Positions 9,764 to 18,106 of a DNA stretch of 64,000 nt are shown here, piece after piece. The stretch's first letter is position 1; the number at the start of each line of letters is the position of its first letter. Position numbers and translations under genes: made by a program. Below the pieces are notes generated by a model. The model was not told where the DNA came from. It did no database searches and worked only from the letters and a program-made list of their open reading frames with translations. The stretch is from assembly GCF_036173105.1 (NCBI RefSeq), contig NZ_CP108053.1:1054001-1118000 (forward strand), given 5' to 3'. Origin of the DNA: Streptomyces sp. NBC_00287 (GTDB lineage Bacteria; Actinomycetota; Actinomycetes; Streptomycetales; Streptomycetaceae).

Positions 9764-9995
9764 CGCGACGGCCCTCAAACCGGCCCGGCACGACCCGCCC
9801 CTTCGCGCGCGGTGCGCGGCAGCGTGAACCCGGAACCACTTGACACGACGACCCTCAGACCAGCCCGGGCACGACCCGCCCTTCGCGCGCCGTGCGCAGC
9901 AGCGTCGAGAGCGGAACCCGGAACCACGTGACACGACGAACCTGCGTCCATGTAACGCGACGGCCCTCAAGCCGGCCCCGGCATCGACCCGCCCT
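9749..9995. repeat. Decayed tandem repeats between convergent genes
   Basis: Imperfect copies of an 80-88 bp unit begin at 9749, 9829 and 9917, each starting CCCGGAACCA and followed by variants of TGACRCGACGRCCCTCA and ACGACCCGCCC-TTCGCGCG. A shorter partial copy begins near 9947 (CCATGTAACGCGACGGCCCTC). That last copy runs into the genuine 3' end of the MFS gene, so the array looks like serial duplication of the exporter's last codons plus downstream DNA. The first copy includes the stop codon of the SWIM gene. The repeats fill the whole 203-bp gap between the two genes; no separate terminator is obvious. Confidence 0.75.
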
Positions 9996-11517
9996 TCAGC
10001 CGCTCCAGATCCGACGAACGGACCTGAATGGCGAGGACCGCGATCAGCGCGGCGACCACCGTGAAGATCGCGGCCATGATGAAGGCCGACGAGACTCCGG
10101 CGGTGAGGACCTCGTCCGACCAGGGAGGTGGCAGATCGCCGGTGCGCTCGAAGCGCAGGCGTTCGGCCGGGGTGGCCTGGGCCAGGAAGTCCGGTATCTG
10201 CTTCTCCGCCTCGTTCCTGCTGGCCGTCCCGTACATCGTGACCAGGATGGACAGGCCGAGCGAACCGCCGACCTGCTGGGTGGCGTTGAGGAGTCCGGAG
10301 GCCGCGCCGGTCTCCCGGACGGGGACGTTGGACAGCGCCATCAGCGTCAGCGAGACGAACTCCATGCCCATGCCCAGGCTGAAGACGAGCATCGGCCCGA
10401 GGACACTGCCGGCGTAGGTGGAGTTGATGTCGGTCAGGGTCAGCCAGCTCAGGCCGGCCGCCGCGAGGATCGCGCCGACGACCATGAACGGCTTGGGCCC
10501 GTACGTGGGCAGGAACTTCGAGGCCAGCCCGGCGCCGATCGCGATGACCGCGCTGACCGGCAGGAAGGCGAGGCCGGCCTGCAACGGGCTGAAGTCCAGC
10601 ACGTTCTGCACGAAGAGCGTCAGGAAGAAGAACATGCCGAAGATCGCGGCGGCCAGGCACAGCATGATGCCGTACGTGCCCGCGCGATTGCGGTCGGCGA
10701 ACATGTGCAGCGGCGTGATGGGCTGGGTGGACCGGCGTTCCACCAGGATGAACACGGCAAGTATGACTATGGCCGCGGCGAACGAGGCCAGCGTGAGCGG
10801 GTCCCGCCAGCCGTCCTGCGCGGCCCGGATGAAGCCGTACACCAGGAGCACCATGCCCACGGTGGAGGTCAGTGCGCCGGTGATGTCGAAGTGCCCGGGG
10901 TGGCGTTCGGACTCCTTGATCCACTTGGGTGTGGCGAGCGCGATGAGCAGGCCGATGGGGACGTTGACGAAGAGCACCCACCGCCAGTTCAGCCACTCGA
11001 CGAGGATGCCGCCGGCCAGCAGTCCGATCGCGCCGCCGCCCGCCGAGACCGCGGCGAACACGCCGAACGCCCGGTTGCGTTCCGGGCCTTCGCGGAAGGT
11101 GGTGCTGATCAGGGCGAGGGAGGTCGGTGAGGCGATGGCGCCGCCGACGCCCTGCAGGGCGCGTGCGGCGAGGAGTTGGGCCTCGTTCTGGGCGAAGCCG
11201 CCGAGCAGGGAGGCGAATACAAACAGCAGCACGCCGAAGATGAACACCCGTCGTCGGCCGAGGATGTCACCGGCCCGGCCGCCCAGCAGCAGCAGTCCGC
11301 CGAAGGTCAGCGTGTAGGCGTTGACCACCCACGACAGGCTGGTGGTGGAGAAGTCCAGGGAGCGCTGGATGTCCGGCAGCGCAATGTTCACGATGGTGAT
11401 GTCCAGGACCACCATCAACTGGCACGAGGCGATGACGAACAGTGCCATCGCGTTTCCGCCACCGCCGTTTTCCTTGGCGGTGGTCTGCGGGGATGTGGGC
11501 TGCGGGCTGCTGCTCAT
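9967..11517 (-). CDS. MFS drug exporter, DHA2 (14-TM) family
   Basis: A 516-residue membrane transporter. After a short Ser/Pro/Gln/Gly-rich tail, TM1 carries VVLDITIVNIALPDIQ, the DHA2 motif, and loop 2-3 carries motif A as GRAGDILGRRRVF. About 14 hydrophobic segments follow, ending in a basic cytoplasmic tail. Members of this family (EmrB/QacA type) are proton-driven exporters of hydrophobic drugs or metabolites. No regulator is adjacent; the upstream 240 bp are shared with the divergent beta-helix gene. The last codons match the tandem repeats downstream. The specific substrate cannot be told from sequence. Confidence 0.92.
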   Translation of the reverse strand: MSSSPQPTSPQTTAKENGGGGNAMALFVIASCQLMVVLDITIVNIALPDIQRSLDFSTTSLSWVVNAYTLTFGGLLLLGGRAGDILGRRRVFIFGVLLFVFASLLGGFAQNEAQLLAARALQGVGGAIASPTSLALISTTFREGPERNRAFGVFAAVSAGGGAIGLLAGGILVEWLNWRWVLFVNVPIGLLIALATPKWIKESERHPGHFDITGALTSTVGMVLLVYGFIRAAQDGWRDPLTLASFAAAIVILAVFILVERRSTQPITPLHMFADRNRAGTYGIMLCLAAAIFGMFFFLTLFVQNVLDFSPLQAGLAFLPVSAVIAIGAGLASKFLPTYGPKPFMVVGAILAAAGLSWLTLTDINSTYAGSVLGPMLVFSLGMGMEFVSLTLMALSNVPVRETGAASGLLNATQQVGGSLGLSILVTMYGTASRNEAEKQIPDFLAQATPAERLRFERTGDLPPPWSDEVLTAGVSSAFIMAAIFTVVAALIAVLAIQVRSSDLERLKGGSMPGPA

Positions 11518-11732
11518 ATTCGTGTCGCACTCTCGGGGCTTTCACCCACGCGAGGGGTCAGTGAACGACGGCGTCCACTGTCGGTCCACCGTTCGACGGT
11601 ACGCCCGAGCCCGCACGGTCACCACTCGATCAGCGGTACCGCTCATGGACCACACCCCTTGACGCCCGGGAGGGCGGTTGGCACACTCGCGGGCCAATCA
11701 CAGAAAACGCTTGCTATATCACGCCCCGCGTG

Positions 11733-11744
11733 TGAATCGATTCA
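11733..11744. promoter_or_regulatory. LacI-type palindromic operator candidate
   Basis: TGAATCGATTCA is a perfect 12-bp palindrome ending 13 bases before the ATG of the beta-helix gene, just upstream of its GGGAG ribosome site. Short palindromes with a central CG of this kind are typical LacI-family operators for plant-polysaccharide genes in Streptomyces. No LacI gene is in the window, so the regulator is inferred. Confidence 0.5.
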
Positions 11745-11757
11745 ATCGGGAGCCGAG

Positions 11758-12936
11758 ATGCAACACAGAGCCGCAACAGGCCGCCGCAGGCGTGCCGTTG
11801 TCACCGCCGCCTGCGCCACCGCCCTGCTCACCGGCGCCGCATTACTGACCCAACCCGCGAGCGCGGCCGCACCGCGTCTGGCCGCGGCCTGCGGTGAGGG
11901 CGCCTACCAGGCGGAGGCCGTGCTCAGCGGCAGCACCTGGACCGCCCGCCGCGGCAGTTCCGTCGTGTACACCGGCACGGACATGCGCGCGGCGATGCAG
12001 GCCGCCGTCAACAGCCTGACGGCGGGCCGCACTTCGAAGGAGCGGGTCGTCGTGCACGGATCGGGATCGATCAGCGCCGGGTCCCGGGTCTCCCTGCCCA
12101 GCTACACCGTCCTCGACGTCTGCGGCACGATCAACGTCACCGGAACGGGCTCCGGCGACCAGGCCCCGGTCTACGCCCGCGGCGTCCGCGACATCGAGGT
12201 CCAGCACCTCAACCTCACCGGCGCACCGCTCTACGGCGTCTTCATGCGCAACGTCCAGAACGTCGTGCTCGGCCAGATCGACATGCGCCTGTCGGCCGGC
12301 CTCGGCGTCCGCATCGACAACCGCGGCGACACCAGCCAGTGGACACGCAACGTCCGGATCGACAACGTGTACGTGTCCGGGGCGAGCAGCCACGCGGTGG
12401 AGACGTACGGCGTCGACGGCCTCACCGTCGGTACGGTCACCGCGCGCAATGTGGGCGAGTCAGGCCTGCTGCTGAACCAGACCATCAACGCCACCGTCAC
12501 CAAGGTCGACGCCGACGGCGCGGGCACCGGCACGGGCTACGCGGCCTTCCGCATGGCCAACCGCAACGGCCGGGTGGGTAGTTCGTACCCCACCAACATC
12601 CGCGTGGGCGAGGTGATCGCGCGCGGCGGCGGACGCGGGGTGTTCTGCGTGTCCGAGAGCGGCGGCGCGGTCATCGACCGGGTCAACCTCTCCAACACGG
12701 GCAACAACTCGATCCTGATCGAGAACTGCTACAACGTGAACATCGCCGCCCAGAGCGGCAGCGTGACCGGCGGCGGCGAGATCCGGCTCGCGGCCCGTTC
12801 GGAGTTCCCCAACAACTCCGACATCACCATCCAGAACCTCACGGTCACCAACTCGGCGATCAACGAGAACCCGTGCGGGACCAACACCACGTTCCGGAAC
12901 AACACGCTGGTGAACAGCCGGCAGACCATCTGCTGA
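11758..12936 (+). CDS. Secreted right-handed beta-helix protein
   Basis: A 392-residue secreted protein. The ATG follows a GGGAG ribosome site and a LacI-like palindrome, which rules out longer in-frame starts. The signal peptide has a twin-arginine-like basic start (TGRRRRAVV), a hydrophobic core and an ASA-AAP cleavage region near residue 37. The mature part shows repeated beta-helix rungs of the type VxNVxVxG (VRDIEVQHLNLTG, VRIDNVYVSG). Several paired Cys occur, two near the C-terminus. The fold is that of pectate lyases, GH28 polygalacturonases and related enzymes, but I cannot identify catalytic residues. Extracellular plant-polysaccharide degradation is the likely theme. Confidence 0.8.
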   Translation: MQHRAATGRRRRAVVTAACATALLTGAALLTQPASAAAPRLAAACGEGAYQAEAVLSGSTWTARRGSSVVYTGTDMRAAMQAAVNSLTAGRTSKERVVVHGSGSISAGSRVSLPSYTVLDVCGTINVTGTGSGDQAPVYARGVRDIEVQHLNLTGAPLYGVFMRNVQNVVLGQIDMRLSAGLGVRIDNRGDTSQWTRNVRIDNVYVSGASSHAVETYGVDGLTVGTVTARNVGESGLLLNQTINATVTKVDADGAGTGTGYAAFRMANRNGRVGSSYPTNIRVGEVIARGGGRGVFCVSESGGAVIDRVNLSNTGNNSILIENCYNVNIAAQSGSVTGGGEIRLAARSEFPNNSDITIQNLTVTNSAINENPCGTNTTFRNNTLVNSRQTIC

Positions 12937-12942
12937 ACCAAA

Positions 12943-12981
12943 GAAGGGGGCGGACGAGCCGCTCGGCCCGTCCGCCCCTTC
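12943..12981. terminator. Bidirectional hairpin terminator
   Basis: GAAGGGGGCGGACG (12943-12956) pairs with CGTCCGCCCCTTC (12969-12981), one bulged G, with a 12-base GC-rich loop. It lies 6 bases after the beta-helix stop and 11 bases from the stop of the convergent DUF6355-like gene, so it can serve both. Confidence 0.8.
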
Positions 12982-12992
12982 GTCTTGCTGCG

Positions 12993-13295
12993 TCAGCAGG
13001 TGCGGCCGGTGTAGTACGCGCCCTCGATCTTGCTTGCGGAGCCCAGCCAGGACTTGCCGGGACCGACACACCGCTCGTAGTCGGCCTGCCAGGCGACCTC
13101 GACCTTGATGACGATGTTCGAGCCGTCCGAGGTGCAGTGGTGGTAGAAGGCGTCGGAGCCGGTCTCGTAGAAGCCGCACGGGTCGGCGGCGGCGGCACCG
13201 GCGGCCGTGGTGACCACGCCGAAGGAGGAGAGGACGAGGGCCGCGCTGCCGAGGGCGCCGGTCACGAAACGACGAACACGCAAGGGGAACTCCAT
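12993..13295 (-). CDS. Small secreted Cys-rich protein (DUF6355-like)
   Basis: A 100-residue protein if started at the ATG of MEFPLRVRRF. A hydrophobic signal segment with an Ala-rich cleavage site (AAGAAAADP) leaves a mature chain of about 60 residues with four Cys (PCGFYETG, HHCTSDG, ERCVGPG, GRTC end). This pattern resembles DUF6355, annotated as a natural-product biosynthesis protein, whose role is not established. A longer in-frame start at 13376 would add 27 residues before the signal and overlap a palindromic upstream site, so I reject it. No biosynthetic cluster surrounds it here. Confidence 0.75.
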   Translation of the reverse strand: MEFPLRVRRFVTGALGSAALVLSSFGVVTTAAGAAAADPCGFYETGSDAFYHHCTSDGSNIVIKVEVAWQADYERCVGPGKSWLGSASKIEGAYYTGRTC

Positions 13296-13326
13296 ACCGC
13301 TGAGGGGATCGGACCCGGCCGATCCG

Positions 13327-13376
13327 TTGATCAATGCCGACCCAGGATCACCGCTCCGCACCCCCGAGTTGATCAA
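13327..13376. promoter_or_regulatory. Twin TTGATCAA palindromes upstream of the DUF6355-like gene
   Basis: The palindrome TTGATCAA occurs at 13327-13334 and 13369-13376, both preceded by G, with centres 42 bp apart (about four helical turns). They lie 32 and 74 bases upstream of the preferred start at 13295. This spacing would suit cooperative binding of a dimeric regulator; none can be named. Confidence 0.35.
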
Positions 13377-13479
13377 GTGGCGGCCTCCTTCACCCGGCGG
13401 ATCGATTTGTCGTTACGCCGACCGGTTGACGTCCGTCGGATCGCCTGCGGCCAGCATCAGGCGGTGGCCCTGCTGTTGC

Positions 13480-14175
13480 TCAGCCCACCGCGAGCGGCAG
13501 CCGTTGAGCGAAGTCGCCCAACGCGGCCTTCTCCGCGTCCGTCGGCTTACGGCGGCCCGTGCCGATCAGCAGGGCGTCCTTGTCGGAGAGGGCCGCCGGG
13601 AACGGCGTCCCCGCGAGCTTCTCCAGCAGTTCGCGGGTCGCCGCGAGGGTCTCGGCCGGCGGTTCCGGGGCGGACGGGAGGTGGGCGATCAGGTCGAGGT
13701 GGTGCAGGGTCCATTCGAGGACGTAGGCGTGGAGGAAGTCGCCGACGGTGAGTACCTCGTCGCGGGTGCTGACGCGGGCGGCGGGGTCGGCGAGTTCGGC
13801 CGCGCGGCCGGTGGCGGAGCCGACGTCGTCGAAGTGGAACTTCAGCCACTTCGGCTCGCCGTACGCCGCGGCCAGCCGAGGGATCAGCGCGTCGAGCGGG
13901 TCCTCGCCGGTCGGGGGCTCGACAAGCTGCCAGTAGGTGACCGCGTTCACGGTCGGTTCGGTGTCGGCGGGTGTGACCAGCGTGATCAGGATGTCCTGGG
14001 CGCCGATGACCAGGTGACACACGAGGTCCCGCACCAGCCAGCCGGCGCAGCCGGAGGGCCGCTCGAAGTCCTCGTCGGGGAGGTCGGCGACAGCGGAGCG
14101 CAGTGCCGTCCATGAACGTGAGAAGAGATCCACCGCTCGACGGTAGGTCCGCGGAGGGAGGGCCGACAAACTCAT
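13480..14175 (-). CDS. MDMPI/DinB-fold mycothiol-dependent-type enzyme
   Basis: A 231-residue protein of the actinobacterial maleylpyruvate-isomerase-like family (TIGR03083 type). A four-helix bundle is indicated by the N-terminal Trp/Leu-rich helix and the metal-ligand motifs: DLVCHLVIG in helix 2, and EWTLHHLDL with the E-x3-H pattern later. Family members use mycothiol or act as S-transferases or isomerases; most are uncharacterised. It is a lone gene whose start lies only 36 bp from a divergent gene. There is no pathway context, so the substrate is unknown. Confidence 0.8.
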   Translation of the reverse strand: MSLSALPPRTYRRAVDLFSRSWTALRSAVADLPDEDFERPSGCAGWLVRDLVCHLVIGAQDILITLVTPADTEPTVNAVTYWQLVEPPTGEDPLDALIPRLAAAYGEPKWLKFHFDDVGSATGRAAELADPAARVSTRDEVLTVGDFLHAYVLEWTLHHLDLIAHLPSAPEPPAETLAATRELLEKLAGTPFPAALSDKDALLIGTGRRKPTDAEKAALGDFAQRLPLAVG

Positions 14176-14211
14176 TCCCGTCCAGGCCGGTCAACGGTCT
14201 ACGGTGACCCC

Positions 14212-14598
14212 ATGGGCAACGACCGACGCATCCGCCGCCTCGTGGTCGACGGGACTGTGTGGCACTGGACGGTCCGGCAGCGGGTGAAACCCGACTACGC
14301 CGACTGCCGGTTGACGCTCTCCCTGTTCACGGAGGAGCCGCAACCGGGCGCTCGACGCCGACTGTCCCTGGTCTTCGCCCCGGGCCCGGAGAGGATCATC
14401 TCCAACTGTTCCTTCGAGCAGGGCACGGTCGTACGCCTCCCCGACCGCGACTGGCTCAACCTCTATGAGCCGGGCACGGTCCGGCGCCTGCTCGACGCGG
14501 CCGCGCCCGTTCTGGAGACGCGGCCACGGGAGCAGAACGTGGAAGTGGACGGCTGGCCCTACTTCGACGCCGTCAACTGCCCCAGCCCACGGTCTTGA
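14212..14598 (+). CDS. Conserved small protein of unknown function
   Basis: A 128-residue protein with no motif I recognise. It is rich in beta-type segments (VDGTVWHWTVRQ, RLTLSLFTEE) and has no signal or membrane segment. The ATG is preceded by TACGGT about 7 bases upstream, which could be the -10 of a leaderless transcript. Its last 26 bases overlap the 3' end of the convergent GNAT gene. Codon bias supports a real gene. I know no function for it. Confidence 0.65.
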   Translation: MGNDRRIRRLVVDGTVWHWTVRQRVKPDYADCRLTLSLFTEEPQPGARRRLSLVFAPGPERIISNCSFEQGTVVRLPDRDWLNLYEPGTVRRLLDAAAPVLETRPREQNVEVDGWPYFDAVNCPSPRS

Positions 14599-15529
14599 TG
14601 AGCGGCACGTCGTGGGTGAACCGACGGAACCCCACGCTGTAGTACAGCCCGCACGCCGCGCGATGCCCCGGTGCGCCCAGACAGGCGACCGTCATGTGAC
14701 GGGCCCCGGCCTCCCGTGCCAGATGCATCCCGTGCAGCAGTATCGCCCTGCCGAGACCGAGACGCCGGTAGTCCGGATGCGTTCCGACCGGCTCGAATTC
14801 GGCGGTCTTGTTGGCCTCGTCGAGCCACATGATCGTGGACGCGGCCATGGTTCCGTCGGGCGCCTCTACCAGGATGTGCAGATCGCCGCGGTACGGCGGG
14901 GTCCGCCGGACACCCTCGTAGGCCTCCGCCGAATACGGTGACGGAGCCCAGGCGTCCACATGGGCCTGGACCACGGCCTGCCGTCCGGCCTCGTCGGCGG
15001 TGCGGAAGCGGAATCCGTCGGGGAGCACCGGCTGTTCCACGTCATCGAGGTCCCGCTCATTGAGCTGAGTCCAGGAACCGGTGTCGCCGAGCGAGGCCGG
15101 ATCGGTCTCATAGCCGTACGCCGCCCAGCGCTTCAGGGCGAACTCGTCGGCGGCCTGCGCCACGACCGTACGCTCGACACCGACCGTCACACCGTCGAAC
15201 CAGTCGATCACCTCGTCCACCAGCTCACGGTGGTCGGGATGGACCTGATACGCGAGATAGGCGCCGGCGACGTCCTTCACCGACCCGTCGCTCCGCCGCA
15301 CCCGGTGGGGCAGCTGGGCCCAGCCCCACGCGACCAACTCGTCACCGGAGAACCACAGTCGGCGCAGCCAGCTCTCGCCGTTGCCGACGTGCCCCTTGCC
15401 CCAGTTCCAGGCCAGTTCTCCGTACGACGCGTCGCTGTTGACCAGGTCGGGGCGGACCGCGGTGACCCGCTGCGCCAGGGCTTGCATGAGCTGTACGTCC
15501 GCAGCGGTCAAGAGCTCGGAGTCATCCAT
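14573..15529 (-). CDS. GNAT acetyltransferase
   Basis: A 318-residue protein. The C-terminal GNAT domain has the acetyl-CoA loop in VGTHPDYRRLGLGRAIL, followed by LYYSVGFRR typical of motif B. The N-terminal half also looks GNAT-like (YLAYQVHPDHREL), so it is probably a tandem-GNAT protein. I chose the ATG at 15529 because it overlaps the stop of the response-regulator gene (ATGGATGA, 8-base overlap); a start at 15571 has no ribosome site. The coupling puts it in the operon of the two-component system, which is unusual. The substrate is unknown. Its 3' end overlaps the convergent gene. Confidence 0.85.
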   Translation of the reverse strand: MDDSELLTAADVQLMQALAQRVTAVRPDLVNSDASYGELAWNWGKGHVGNGESWLRRLWFSGDELVAWGWAQLPHRVRRSDGSVKDVAGAYLAYQVHPDHRELVDEVIDWFDGVTVGVERTVVAQAADEFALKRWAAYGYETDPASLGDTGSWTQLNERDLDDVEQPVLPDGFRFRTADEAGRQAVVQAHVDAWAPSPYSAEAYEGVRRTPPYRGDLHILVEAPDGTMAASTIMWLDEANKTAEFEPVGTHPDYRRLGLGRAILLHGMHLAREAGARHMTVACLGAPGHRAACGLYYSVGFRRFTHDVPLIKTVGWGS

Positions 15530-16295
15530 GGTGCGCCACTGTGCCAGGGCTCCGCGAAGCCATCGACCCATTTTCGGCAGCGCTGCCCACGCCCTCCCCC
15601 CGCCCGCAGAGCCCGTACCGCCGCTCCGGCCGTCCCGTCGCGCCGTAGCGGAGGGAGACGTCGGCGCGGCCGATGGTGTGGAAGTGCTCCAGGTAGCGGC
15701 GGGCGCTGACGCGGGAGATGCCGGTGAGGGCGGCGCACTCGGTGGCGGAGAGGGTGCCGGGGCAGTCGCGGAGGGTGCGTTCGATGAGCTCGGCGGTCTC
15801 CACGCTCATGCCCTTGGGCAGCGCGCCGGCCACCGACGCCGGTGCCGCTGCGCCCGCCAGCACCCGGTCCACGTCGGCCTGGCTGCGGACGACGGCGCCT
15901 CGTAGTCGGCCGCGCTGGTCGGCGTAGCGCTCAAGTCGCAGTCGCAGGTCCTGGAACTCGAACGGCTTGAGGAGATAGTCGACGACGCCGTGGCGGACGG
16001 CGCCGCGTACCGTGTCGGCCTCCCGGGCCGCGCTGATGACCATGACGTCGCAGTCGTGCCCGGCGGTGCGGAGCCTGGGAATGACGTCGAGGCCGAAGAT
16101 GTCGGGGAGGTAGAGGTCCAACAGCACTACGTCGGGGCGGAGTTCGTCGACCGCCGCGATGGCCTGTGCGCCGGTGCTGGCGACGCCGACGACCTTGAAG
16201 GGCGGGACGCGTTCGACGAAGGCACGGTGGACACGGGCCACCATGAAGTCGTCGTCCACGACGAGGACGCCTATCTCGTGCCGTACGTCGGTCAT
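15522..16295 (-). CDS. CitB/DcuR-family response regulator
   Basis: A 257-residue regulator. The receiver domain has the acidic pair in VVDDDF and the phospho-acceptor Asp60 in VVLLDLYLPD, and ends with LLKPFEF. The C-terminal domain has a winged-helix-like HTH (TLSATECAALTGISRVSARRYLEHF) as in CitB/DcuR regulators of carboxylate sensing. The C-terminal tail after RRYGL is variable. The start overlaps the kinase stop by 4 bases (ATGA), and the stop overlaps the GNAT start. It is divergent from tctCBA, its most likely target. Confidence 0.92.
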   Translation of the reverse strand: MTDVRHEIGVLVVDDDFMVARVHRAFVERVPPFKVVGVASTGAQAIAAVDELRPDVVLLDLYLPDIFGLDVIPRLRTAGHDCDVMVISAAREADTVRGAVRHGVVDYLLKPFEFQDLRLRLERYADQRGRLRGAVVRSQADVDRVLAGAAAPASVAGALPKGMSVETAELIERTLRDCPGTLSATECAALTGISRVSARRYLEHFHTIGRADVSLRYGATGRPERRYGLCGRGEGVGSAAENGSMASRSPGTVAHHG

Positions 16296-17911
16296 GTCGC
16301 TCCTTCCGCCACCGCGTCGGTGAGGTGGCTGACGGTCATGCGCGCGGTGAACATGGCCCCCTCGGGGGTGTTGGTCACCGAGATCTCACCGCCGTGACGT
16401 TCGCAGACGAGCCGGGTCAGCGCCAGGCCCATACCGCGTTCGCCCTCCTGGGCGGCCTTGGTGGTGAAGCCGTGGGAGAAGACCTCCCGCGCGAGTTCCG
16501 GTGCCACGCCGGGACCGGAGTCGCGGACCACGATCTCCACGCTGGAGGCGTCCTGGCGCAGTTCGACCTCGACCCAGCCGTCGTGGGCGGCCGCGTCCAC
16601 GGCGTTGTCGACGAGGTTGCCGACCACGGTCGCCACGTCGGCGGCGTCCTCCGGGGTGAGCCGGTCCAGCGCGGTGTCGTCGGAGATCCGGAGGGCGACC
16701 CGGCGCTCTGCGGCGAGGGAGGCCTTGGCCATCAGCAGGGCTGCCACGGCGGTGTCGCGGACACGGCGGCTGAGGGTGATGTCCAGGGACTGGCGATGGC
16801 GGCTCAAGGCGCGGATGTAGTGCACCACCTCGTCCTGTTCGCCGATCTGGATGAGCCCGGAGATGGTGTGCAGCTGGTTGGCGAACTCGTGGGCCTGGGC
16901 GCGCAGCAGTTCCGTGGAAGAGCGGAAGGAGCCGATCTCCCGTTCCAGACGGGCGAATTCGGTGCGGTCGCGCAGGGTGGTGACCGAGCCGAGCGCGCGG
17001 CCGTCCTTGGTGACCGTCATCCGGTTCATCACCAGGACCCGGCCGTGCCGGACGACGACCTGGTCGGGCCGGTCGTCCGCGGTCCCGGCGAGGACGTCCC
17101 TCAGCCGTCCCTCGATGCCGAGTTGGGCGAGGCTCTGGCCCACACAGTCCTCGGGCAGGTCGAGCAGGCCGCGGCCCATCGCGTTGACGAGGGTCAGCCG
17201 GTGCTGCGGGTCCAGCGCGACGACGCCCTCGGCGATGCCGTACAGCATCGCCTCGCGGTGTTCGGCGAGGCCCGCGATCTCGCGTGGCTCCAGGCCGAGG
17301 GTCTGGCGTTTGACGCGCCGGGCGAGCAGCCAGGAGCCGGCCACGCCGAGGCCGCTGGCGATGCCGAGGTAGGCGAGGAGATAGGAGGAGGCGCCGCTGA
17401 GGCGCTGCCACACCGTCGGGTCGGCCACGCCGATCATCACGGTGCCGAGGTGGCGGCCCAGGTTCTCCCGGGCGGCGCCGAGGACGGGGACCTGGGCGAC
17501 GCGTTCGCGGCTGCCGTCCAGGGTGAGCGGTCCCGACCAGCCGCGGCCCGCCGCCGCGCCCGCGCCGAGCGGCAACCGGTCGCCGATGACGGTGGGGTTG
17601 GTGGAGCTGACGATCCGGCCGCCCGCGTCGGCGATGGTCACGGACGTCACCCCGGACTGGGTCTGCATGGAGTTCACCAGCGGGGCGAGCGCCTCCTGCG
17701 GCACGGGCTGCGTGAGCTGGCTGCGGACAAGGGGAGTTGCGGCGAGTTGTTCGGCCAGGGCGCCGACCCGGCGGCCCTCCACGCGGTTGAAGGTCGCCTC
17801 GGACTGGGCGAGCGAGACCGCGGCGACCGCGAACAGCACCATCACGACGATGGCGAGCTGCAGGAGCAGCATCTCGCCCGCGAGGGTCTGGCGGCGGAAG
17901 GGGGCGACCAC
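16292..17911 (-). CDS. CitA/DcuS-family sensor histidine kinase
   Basis: A 539-residue membrane kinase with a GTG start. TM1 (about 14-36) and TM2 (about 175-195) flank an extracytoplasmic sensor domain of about 135 residues (PDC/Cache type). A PAS domain follows (GIAEGVVALDPQHRL). The H box is AHEFANQLHTI, phospho-acceptor His near 341. The HATPase has the N box NLVDNAVDAA and G boxes DSGPGV and GMGLAL. Family members sense extracellular di- and tricarboxylates. With the adjacent regulator and the divergent Tct transporter, it probably senses the transporter's substrate. Confidence 0.92.
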   Translation of the reverse strand: MVAPFRRQTLAGEMLLLQLAIVVMVLFAVAAVSLAQSEATFNRVEGRRVGALAEQLAATPLVRSQLTQPVPQEALAPLVNSMQTQSGVTSVTIADAGGRIVSSTNPTVIGDRLPLGAGAAAGRGWSGPLTLDGSRERVAQVPVLGAARENLGRHLGTVMIGVADPTVWQRLSGASSYLLAYLGIASGLGVAGSWLLARRVKRQTLGLEPREIAGLAEHREAMLYGIAEGVVALDPQHRLTLVNAMGRGLLDLPEDCVGQSLAQLGIEGRLRDVLAGTADDRPDQVVVRHGRVLVMNRMTVTKDGRALGSVTTLRDRTEFARLEREIGSFRSSTELLRAQAHEFANQLHTISGLIQIGEQDEVVHYIRALSRHRQSLDITLSRRVRDTAVAALLMAKASLAAERRVALRISDDTALDRLTPEDAADVATVVGNLVDNAVDAAAHDGWVEVELRQDASSVEIVVRDSGPGVAPELAREVFSHGFTTKAAQEGERGMGLALTRLVCERHGGEISVTNTPEGAMFTARMTVSHLTDAVAEGAT

Positions 17912-18106
17912 GACGTACTCAATCTCCGACCTGGTGATTCCGGGTGCCGGGTCGCCCCATCATCGCCTCGGCCCGTGGCTGGGAAAAGACGTGCGCCGCT
18001 GACACAAAGACCAAAACCTCCGTTGGTTCCGCAAGCGAGACAGGCCGACGCCACGCATGCACGCTGTGGCCCACATCACGCTCTCGACCGACAGGTGGTG
18101 GCACTC

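Noticed and set aside
9764-9966. Tandem repeats as a CRISPR array
   Set aside because: Units are long (80-88 bp), directly abutting, imperfect and derived from the MFS 3' end; there are no spacers or cas genes.
15571-15571. Upstream ATG for the GNAT gene
   Set aside because: No ribosome site; the ATG at 15529 overlaps the response-regulator stop and is the natural coupled start.
16325-18100. Long plus-strand extension of tctC over the kinase gene
   Set aside because: Antisense shadow of the histidine kinase; the binding-protein signal peptide begins at about 18107.
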